Below are positions 6,198-11,596 of a DNA stretch of 13,548 nt, one piece after another. Positions within the stretch are counted from its first letter, which is position 1. Each line of letters begins with the position of its first letter. The position numbers and the translations under genes are program-made. The notes beneath the pieces were generated by a model, which was not told where the DNA came from, did not search any database, and saw nothing but the letters and a program-made list of their open reading frames with translations. The stretch comes from Opitutales bacterium (GTDB lineage: Bacteria > Verrucomicrobiota > Verrucomicrobiia > Opitutales > Opitutaceae), in NCBI GenBank assembly GCA_021772595.1, contig JAJFLS010000311.1, positions 1 through 13,548 on the forward strand, in the 5' to 3' direction.

Positions 6198-8342
6198 CTA
6201 TCGGGATTGATCTTCGGTAATTCTTGCGAGCACGTTGGCTGGCACTTGTTCGAAATGCGAGGGTTCCATCGAGTAGTTAGCTCTTCCTTTGGAAAGCGAG
6301 CGCACGTCGGTCGCGTAGCCGAACATAGTCTCGAGAGGGACGGCCGCCTTGACGATGGCGAGGTCGTTCTTGGACTCCATATTCTGGATATGGCCGCGTC
6401 GTCGGTTGAGGTCGCCAATGACATCGCCTTGGTACTCTTCCGGGGTCGTGACTTCGACTTTCATCACCGGCTCGAGAAGCACGGGATCCGCGGTTTTCAT
6501 CGCTTCCTTGAAAGCGAAGATGCCCGCCATTTTGAAAGCCATTTCCGAGGAGTCCACATCGTGGAACGATCCATCGACGATCCGGGCTTTCCAATCCACA
6601 ACCGGGTAGCCCGCGACGACGCCGTTGTTGGCCGCTTCGCGAATGCCGTCCATTGTGGGCTTGATAAATTCTCTTGGGATAGCGCCGCCCACGATCTCGC
6701 TGACGACTTCGAAGCCTTTGCCGGTCTCTTGTGGCTCGAGCTTGATGACCGCGTGGCCATACTGGCCGCGGCCTCCGGATTGGCGGATGAATTTGCCTTC
6801 GGCTTCCGAGATTTTGGTGATCGACTCGCGATAGGCGATTTGCGGCTTGCCGGATTTAGCTTCAACCTTGAATTCGCGGAAAAGGCGATCGCGGATGATT
6901 TCCAAATGGAGCTCGCCCATTCCAGAAATAATAGTCTGTCCGGTTTCTTCGTCCGTCTTGACGACGAAAGTCGGGTCTTCTTCGGACAAGCGGCCGAGGC
7001 CGAGGGAAAGCTTTTCCTGATCTGCGGATGTCGCTGGCTCGATCGACATCGAGATAACGGGATCTGGAAATGATGGCGGCTCAAGCGCGACATCGATCCG
7101 CTTGGAAGCCAGCGTGTCGCCAGTCCAAACATTCTTAACACCGATCGCTGCGCAGATGTCGCCAGAGCGAACGCTTTCCACGTCGTCGCGACTGTCCGCC
7201 TTCATAATCAAGAGGCGGCCGACGCGTTCGGCGCGGCGTGTGCGCGGATTGTAGAGAAGGTCGCCCTTCTTGATCGTTCCGCTGTAGACGCGGATGAAGA
7301 CGAGCTTGCCCACGTAGGGGTCGCTCCAAAGTTTAAATGCGAGCGCAGCTGCGGGAGCGTTGTCGTCGGGCTCGATAGTGACCGGACGTTCGCGGCTGTC
7401 GTGTCCATCAACCGGAGGCAGGTCCAGCGGATTGGGAAGGTAGTTGACGATCGCGTCGAGCACGCTTTGCACGCCCTTGTTTTTGAACGCGGAGCCTGGG
7501 ATAACCCCGACGAAGTTCAGCGAAAGCGTCGCTTTGCGAATCGCGAGGGCGAGATCGAACTCGTCGATTTTCTCGCCGCCGATATACTTCTCGGCCAGTT
7601 CGTCGTCGTAGTCGGCGACCGCTTCGATGAGCGATTCGCGCAAGTCCGCGACTTCGCGCGTCATGTCGCCTGGAATCTCGCACTCGATGGTGTTGACACC
7701 CATCGCGTCGTCTTCGTCGAACTTGAACGCCTTAAGGCGAACGAGATCGATGAGGCCTGAAAAATGCTCTTCGGAACCGATGTTGAGGAAAAGCGGATGA
7801 GCGTTCGCCCCCAGCTTCGAGCGCATGTCCTCGATCGCTCCCATGAAATTCGCGCCGACGCGGTCCATCTTGTTAATGAACGCGATCCGGGGAACGTCGT
7901 ACTTGTCCGCCTGACGCCAAACCGTCTCGGACTGCGGCTGAACGCCGGCGACTGCGCAGAACACTGCGACCGCGCCATCGAGTACGCGCAAGGAGCGCTC
8001 TACTTCAGCGGTAAAATCCACGTGGCCCGGCGTATCGATGATATTCACCTGGTGCTTGATACCGGCGAAGGGGCCCGTCTTGTTTTCCCATTGGCAGGAA
8101 ATAGCAGCCGAGGTGATCGTGATGCCACGCTCGCGCTCTTGCTCCATGAAGTCCGTGACGGCGTTGCCGTCGTGGACTTCGCCTATCTTGTGAACGACTC
8201 CTGTATAATAGAGGATGCGTTCGGTGGTCGTAGTCTTCCCTGCATCGATATGCGCCGCGATGCCGATATTGCGCGTCCATTCCATCGGCACTGGACGTCC
8301 AGAGCCGTTTTTCTTGGAAAGATCTGCGGGAGCTTCAACCAT
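6198..8342 (-). CDS. fusA: Translation elongation factor G
   Basis: EF-G (714 residues), the GTPase that drives ribosomal translocation and, with RRF, recycling. The GTP-binding domain is intact: P-loop AHIDAGKT at residues 30-37, switch region RGITIT at 72-77, DTPGH at 103-107 (His107 is the catalytic histidine) and NKMD at 157-160. Downstream lie domain II, domain III (GMGELHLEIIRDR), domain IV (SGGRGQYGHA) and domain V (YQGDVIGDLNRRRG), so the protein is complete. The first 19 residues are a short extension before MEWTRNIG, so ATG at 8285 is an alternative start; neither has a convincing Shine-Dalgarno. It lies 30 bases after rpsG. It is the classical housekeeping EF-G rather than a TetM-type protein. 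Confidence 0.97.
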   Translation of the reverse strand: MVEAPADLSKKNGSGRPVPMEWTRNIGIAAHIDAGKTTTTERILYYTGVVHKIGEVHDGNAVTDFMEQERERGITITSAAISCQWENKTGPFAGIKHQVNIIDTPGHVDFTAEVERSLRVLDGAVAVFCAVAGVQPQSETVWRQADKYDVPRIAFINKMDRVGANFMGAIEDMRSKLGANAHPLFLNIGSEEHFSGLIDLVRLKAFKFDEDDAMGVNTIECEIPGDMTREVADLRESLIEAVADYDDELAEKYIGGEKIDEFDLALAIRKATLSLNFVGVIPGSAFKNKGVQSVLDAIVNYLPNPLDLPPVDGHDSRERPVTIEPDDNAPAAALAFKLWSDPYVGKLVFIRVYSGTIKKGDLLYNPRTRRAERVGRLLIMKADSRDDVESVRSGDICAAIGVKNVWTGDTLASKRIDVALEPPSFPDPVISMSIEPATSADQEKLSLGLGRLSEEDPTFVVKTDEETGQTIISGMGELHLEIIRDRLFREFKVEAKSGKPQIAYRESITKISEAEGKFIRQSGGRGQYGHAVIKLEPQETGKGFEVVSEIVGGAIPREFIKPTMDGIREAANNGVVAGYPVVDWKARIVDGSFHDVDSSEMAFKMAGIFAFKEAMKTADPVLLEPVMKVEVTTPEEYQGDVIGDLNRRRGHIQNMESKNDLAIVKAAVPLETMFGYATDVRSLSKGRANYSMEPSHFEQVPANVLARITEDQSR

Positions 8343-8372
8343 TTTACAAAGAACATAGAAGACGAAAATCGA

Positions 8373-8846
8373 TCACCAGCGCAGGTGAGCGAACGCGCGG
8401 TTGGACTGCGCCATCTTGTGGGTGTCTTCCTTTTTCTTAACCACGTTGCCTGTATTATTATAGGCATCAATGATTTCGTTAGCGAGGGCGTCCTTCATCG
8501 GGATGCCTTTGCGGGCAGCGGCCGAATTGACCATCCAGCGCATGGCAAGCGATTCCTGGCGTTCGTGCGGGAGCTCGAGCGGTACTTGGTAAGTCGCGCC
8601 ACCGACACGGCGGCTCTTTACTTCCAAGCGAGGGCGAGCGTTTTCGAGGGCGCCGAGAAGCAGATCCACTGGATCGCCCTTCTCGAGCTTCTCGCTCACG
8701 CGTTCGAACGCCGCGTAAACGATGCGTTCGGCCAAAGTCTTCTTTCCGTCACGCATGACGGTGTTCACGAGATGGCCCACCAGCGGGCTTCCATAGCGGG
8801 AGTCTGGTTTGGTTGGGCGTTTAACTGCTCTTCTGCGACGTGACAT
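8373..8846 (-). CDS. rpsG: 30S ribosomal protein S7 (uS7)
   Basis: Ribosomal protein S7 (157 residues), a primary assembly protein of the 30S head at the E and P sites. It begins MSRRRRAVKR, with DSRYGSPLVGHLVN (about 15-28), RRVGGATYQVP (79-89) and the C-terminal signature AQSNRAFAHLRW. Full length and unremarkable. It is second in the operon, 21 bases after rpsL and 30 before fusA, and lacks a Shine-Dalgarno (upstream bases CCCTTTAAAATA). In E. coli this protein represses its own operon; no comparable site is evident here. Confidence 0.98.
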   Translation of the reverse strand: MSRRRRAVKRPTKPDSRYGSPLVGHLVNTVMRDGKKTLAERIVYAAFERVSEKLEKGDPVDLLLGALENARPRLEVKSRRVGGATYQVPLELPHERQESLAMRWMVNSAAARKGIPMKDALANEIIDAYNNTGNVVKKKEDTHKMAQSNRAFAHLRW

Positions 8847-8867
8847 TATTTTAAAGGGATGAAATTC

Positions 8868-9242
8868 TTAGGCCTTGGGACGCTTAACACCGTACTTGGA
8901 CCGACTCCGGCGACGTTTTTCGACACCCATCGCGTCGAGCGTGCCACGAACGATGTGGTAACGCACCCCCGGCAAATCCTTTACGCGGCCACCGCGAACC
9001 AGCACGATGCTGTGCTCCTGCAAGCTGTGCCCCTCGTCCGGGATATAGGCGATCACTTCGATGCCATTGGTCAATCGGACTTTAGCCACTTTACGGATGG
9101 CCGAATTCGGCTTCTTAGGTGTACGCGTCATCACCTGAACACATACGCCGCGACGGAATGGGTTGGAGTCAAGCGCAGGCGATTTGGACTTTGTCCGTGC
9201 CACCTTGCGGCCTTTTCTGACGAGTTGATTAATTGTCGGCAT
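8868..9242 (-). CDS. rpsL: 30S ribosomal protein S12 (uS12)
   Basis: Ribosomal protein S12 (124 residues, the same as E. coli), in the decoding centre. Key positions are standard: TPKKPNSA at 41-48 with lysines 43 and 44 (the latter is the E. coli Lys43 position when Met is not counted), and GGRVKDLPGVRYH at 84-96 with Lys88, Asp89 (site of methylthiolation in E. coli) and Pro91. These are the residues of streptomycin-sensitive ribosomes. It is the promoter-proximal gene of the minus-strand cluster. No Shine-Dalgarno is seen before ATG 9242-9240. Confidence 0.98.
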   Translation of the reverse strand: MPTINQLVRKGRKVARTKSKSPALDSNPFRRGVCVQVMTRTPKKPNSAIRKVAKVRLTNGIEVIAYIPDEGHSLQEHSIVLVRGGRVKDLPGVRYHIVRGTLDAMGVEKRRRSRSKYGVKRPKA

Positions 9243-9269
9243 GATGAGTGATTTTGAGAAAGGAGCGTG

Positions 9270-9297
9270 AACCTATTGGAAGCCGTTTGCTCGGCAA
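9270..9297 (-). promoter_or_regulatory. Weak candidate promoter for the rpsL operon
   Basis: On the minus strand TTGCCG (9297-9292) and TAGGTT (9275-9270) are spaced by 16 bases, a passable -35/-10 pair that would start transcription about 20-25 bases before rpsL. Other weak matches exist in the 239-base divergent region (9243-9481), which must hold promoters for rpsL and for the plus-strand gene at 9482. No strong consensus pair is visible for either direction. Confidence 0.2.
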
Positions 9298-9390
9298 GTA
9301 TTTTCTGCCGAAAAACGAGTAAAAAGCAGACCCTGCCAATAACTGGCCTGATATGCTTAGAAAATGGGCGAGTTCCTTGGGAGAAACTCT

Positions 9391-9471
9391 ATGTTTATCA
9401 GCTACGATAATTTTGAGAGCCTTGCGTTTTGTCGATTCGTCCCAATGACATCAAGGCAAAAGCGCAATTAA
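9391..9471 (+). CDS. Possible 26-residue leader ORF
   Basis: ATG at 9391 is preceded by GGGAG seven bases upstream (9379-9383), a better ribosome site than that of the following gene. The frame encodes 26 residues (MFISYDNFESLAF... ending in SRQKRN) and stops at 9469-9471, 10 bases before the nucleosidase ATG at 9482, which itself has no Shine-Dalgarno. It could bring ribosomes to that gene by coupling. An in-frame ATG at 9364 extends it to 35 residues. I recognise no homology, and the coding evidence is weak. Confidence 0.2.
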   Translation: MFISYDNFESLAFCRFVPMTSRQKRN

Positions 9472-9481
9472 TTCGCCTAAC

Positions 9482-10366
9482 ATGGTACATTACGTAATCG
9501 CCCTCCCCTGCGAGGCCCAGCCTATCATCCAACACTACGCGTTGAAGCCCTGCGGCGGGCACGGGCGAGCTCGGTTCTTCGAGGGGGAAAACGCGCGCCT
9601 GGTGGTCACGGGGATCAGCTCGCTCCAGTCGGCTATCGCCACCACGGCGCTGGGCAATCGCTTTCCCGAATCGGGATCGCTTTGGCTCAACGTCGGCATT
9701 TGCGGGCACGCGGACGCCGCGATCGGCAAGGCCTTCATCGCCAATCGGATCGCGTCCGACAACTCGCGCGGGACTTTCTATCCCCAGCTTCCCTGGTCGT
9801 CTCCCTGGTCTGGCATTGGGATCAAAACGCTCAGCGTCCCGTCCACCCGCTACGAAGCGGACCAGGTCTTCGACATGGAAGGGTTCGGCTTCTACACCGC
9901 CGCGCTGGTGTTTGGCAGCTCGGAGCTGGTTCAATGCGTAAAGATCGTCTCCGACAACGCGGCCCAGCCCGCCGACGGCGACTTCGACAACGCGGCGATA
10001 TCCAATCTGGTCGCGGCTCAAATCCCTTCCATCGAAACGTTCGTCGAGACCGTAGAGAAATCGAGCGGCAAGCCCGACGCGAGCGAGTGGGCTTCGGAGT
10101 TCAAGCGAATGGCAAAGTCCCGCTACTCCTTTACCGAGACCGAGAGCCATCAGCTCGCCAGCCGAGTCCGCCAACTAGACGCTTTGCTGGAAAGCGACGA
10201 AAAGGCAGTTCTCGGCGGCCTTTCATCGCGAACCAGCAAAAAGGAATTTCTAAAGGAGCTCCAGTGCCTAATCGACCGACATTCCGCTTTGAATGTCTGC
10301 GATCAACCCGACGAAGAAAATGCTCAGATTTCAACCAATCGAAAAGGCAGGGCTGTTTATCCCTAA
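9482..10366 (+). CDS. Nucleoside phosphorylase/nucleosidase-family protein
   Basis: A 294-residue protein. The first 190 or so residues match the purine nucleoside phosphorylase/MTA-SAH nucleosidase fold. They show VIALPCEAQPI at 5-15, VTGISSLQSA (42-51), LNVGICGHADAAIGKAF (69-85), DMEGFG (131-136) and KIVSDN (154-159). Glu11, Met132-Glu133 and Asp158 align with the catalytic Glu12, Met173-Glu174 and Asp197 of E. coli MTA/SAH nucleosidase, favouring N-glycosidic hydrolysis. The remaining 100 residues are a charged helical extension absent from that enzyme. No signal peptide, so cytoplasmic. The stop falls inside a palindromic repeat, so the final GRAVYP is encoded by it. The next gene is a lyase-family radical SAM protein. 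The substrate is unknown; 5'-deoxyadenosine is a reasonable guess. No Shine-Dalgarno is seen. Confidence 0.75.
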   Translation: MVHYVIALPCEAQPIIQHYALKPCGGHGRARFFEGENARLVVTGISSLQSAIATTALGNRFPESGSLWLNVGICGHADAAIGKAFIANRIASDNSRGTFYPQLPWSSPWSGIGIKTLSVPSTRYEADQVFDMEGFGFYTAALVFGSSELVQCVKIVSDNAAQPADGDFDNAAISNLVAAQIPSIETFVETVEKSSGKPDASEWASEFKRMAKSRYSFTETESHQLASRVRQLDALLESDEKAVLGGLSSRTSKKEFLKELQCLIDRHSALNVCDQPDEENAQISTNRKGRAVYP

Positions 10367-10417
10367 GCAGCCGAGTGGAGCGGCAAGACGCGGCTGCTTA
10401 GGGATAAGCAGCCCTAC
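10347..10417. repeat. REPIN-like inverted pair of REP palindromes
   Basis: Two 22-base palindromes face each other. The left one (10351-10372, plus strand) is preceded by GCAG. The right one (10392-10413, read on minus) is preceded by GTAG at 10417-10414. Each folds on its own through 9-base arms GGCTGCTTA/TAAGCAGCC around a 4-base loop; the left arm has one T for C. Together the two form a 25-pair stem (10349-10373 with 10391-10415, one G-U) and a 17-base loop. A GTAG-type tetranucleotide followed by a palindrome, in inverted pairs, is the architecture of REP/REPIN elements mobilised by RAYT transposases. No RAYT gene is in the window. It covers the end of the nucleosidase gene and ends 18 bases before the next start. 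Confidence 0.7.
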
Positions 10418-10435
10418 CTCAGCCTATACCGAATA

Positions 10436-11443
10436 ATGTTCGACCGCATCTATATAGAAGAGGCAGTCCGAGAACACCCGCGAACCCAAACGCTTCTCGA
10501 ACGCTACCCGAAAGCGGAACGCATCGAATGCACTCGGTACGGCGAGATTTTTAATCCCAAGCGCCAGAATTTCCGCCTCCAGAAACAAAACCCCGCTCTC
10601 ATCCTCGCCGAGAAGCGAGGCACGCGCGTGTTGCCGACGCCCCCAGAATACGGGCTGGGCGCCGATCGCCACTTCTATTTTTCGCACATGCTGAATTGCC
10701 TGTACGACTGCCGCTACTGCTTTCTCCAAGGGATGTACCAATCCGCGAACTATATCCTCTTCGTCAATTTCGAGGATTTTCAGGCCGAGATTCGCGATAC
10801 AGTCGAAAGCGACCCGAACAAGAGTTGCTTCTTCTTCAGCGGCTACGACTGCGATAGCCTGGCGATGGATCGCGTCACTGGATTCACCGACGCGTTTCTC
10901 CCGTTTTTCGAGAAGCATCCGAACGCCTGGCTGGAACTTCGCACAAAGAGCGTCAACGTATCCCCTCTATTAAAGAGAGCGCCTTTTCCGAACGTCGTGA
11001 CTGCGTTCAGCCTCAACCCGGAACCCGTCGCGAATTCGCTCGAACACAAAGCGCCACCAGTCAAAGCCCGACTCGCCGCTCTCAAGAAACTGACCGACGC
11101 TGGCTGGAAAATCGGTCTCCGATTCGACCCGCTTATCTATTTCGAAAATTGCGTCGAAGTCTACGAAGCGTTTCTTGACCAAGTCTTCGCTTCCATTCCG
11201 GCCGACTCCATTCACTCGATCACCCTCGGCACGTTTCGTTCGCCCAAAGCCGTCTTCAAGAAAATGGAGACTCTCTACCCCGAAGAGCCGCTCTTCATGG
11301 GCAACCTAGAGCTCAAAGACGGAATGGTCGGCTACCAAGAGCAAATCGAACGCGAGCTATTCGAACGCGCCCGCGAACGAATTCTCCAGCACGCCGACGC
11401 CTCCCAATTCTTCCCCTGCCAGTCGGAGGCTCTCGGACTCTAG
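10436..11443 (+). CDS. Radical SAM protein, spore photoproduct lyase family
   Basis: A 335-residue protein (B. subtilis SplB has about 342) with the radical SAM cluster motif CLYDCRYC: Cys88, Cys92 and Cys95 in the C-x3-C-x2-C spacing typical of spore photoproduct lyases. Other family segments are ELRTKS (167-172), TAFSLNPEPV (189-198) and DAGWKIGLRFDP (221-232), which aligns with the lyase AGYPLGFIVAP. SplB reverses a UV thymine dimer in DNA using SAM. Two catalytic positions differ: the Tyr after the third Cys is Phe96, and the hydrogen-donor Cys141 aligns with Tyr137 (a Cys follows at 139). The true substrate is therefore uncertain. The start ATG has no Shine-Dalgarno. It probably forms a unit with the upstream nucleosidase gene. 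Confidence 0.85.
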   Translation: MFDRIYIEEAVREHPRTQTLLERYPKAERIECTRYGEIFNPKRQNFRLQKQNPALILAEKRGTRVLPTPPEYGLGADRHFYFSHMLNCLYDCRYCFLQGMYQSANYILFVNFEDFQAEIRDTVESDPNKSCFFFSGYDCDSLAMDRVTGFTDAFLPFFEKHPNAWLELRTKSVNVSPLLKRAPFPNVVTAFSLNPEPVANSLEHKAPPVKARLAALKKLTDAGWKIGLRFDPLIYFENCVEVYEAFLDQVFASIPADSIHSITLGTFRSPKAVFKKMETLYPEEPLFMGNLELKDGMVGYQEQIERELFERARERILQHADASQFFPCQSEALGL

Positions 11444-11469
11444 CCGAGTCATCTTCGTCATTGTCTTAA

Positions 11470-11514
11470 TCTTCGTCTTCGTCCCCGCCGATCAGACAAC
11501 GACGAAGACGAAGA
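11470..11514. repeat. Perfect 14-base inverted repeat in convergent gap
   Basis: TCTTCGTCTTCGTC (11470-11483) and its exact reverse complement (11501-11514) flank a 17-base loop. It lies 26 bases after the stop of the plus-strand radical SAM gene and 82 bases beyond the rpoC stop, between convergent genes. No T-run follows on either strand, so it is not a textbook intrinsic terminator. It may still pause or stabilise the 3' end of the radical SAM transcript. The CTTCGTC unit also occurs just upstream (11452-11458). Confidence 0.6.
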
Positions 11515-11533
11515 ACCCCTCATCTCCTACCGC

Positions 11534-11563
11534 AAAAAAAACCGCGTCCCAATGAGGAACGCG
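11534..11563 (-). terminator. Rho-independent terminator of rpoC
   Basis: On the minus strand CGCGTTCC (11563-11556) pairs with GGGACGCG (11550-11543), eight pairs including one G-U, around the loop TCATT. A G and a run of eight T (11541-11534) follow directly. It begins 33 bases after the rpoC stop and should end the rpoBC transcript, insulating it from the two convergent plus-strand genes. Confidence 0.88.
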
Positions 11564-11596
11564 ACTTGAAAATTAGTCTTAGCGTAATCGTTTCCG

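Noticed and set aside
7764..8843. 359-residue plus-strand open frame opposite fusA and rpsG
   Set aside because: Antisense to two highly conserved genes, crossing their boundary; no family recognised.
9251..9268. CTCCTTT in the rpsL leader (minus strand), similar to the 16S anti-Shine-Dalgarno end
   Set aside because: A seven-base match in a short leader is easily chance, and no partner site or mechanism is evident.
9398..10174. 258-residue minus-strand open frame opposite the nucleosidase gene
   Set aside because: The plus-strand frame has clear phosphorylase-family motifs; the antisense frame shows none and reaches into the divergent promoter region.
11534..11563. rpoC terminator acting in both directions
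   Set aside because: On the plus strand the A-run precedes the hairpin and no T-run follows it, so it should work only for rpoC.
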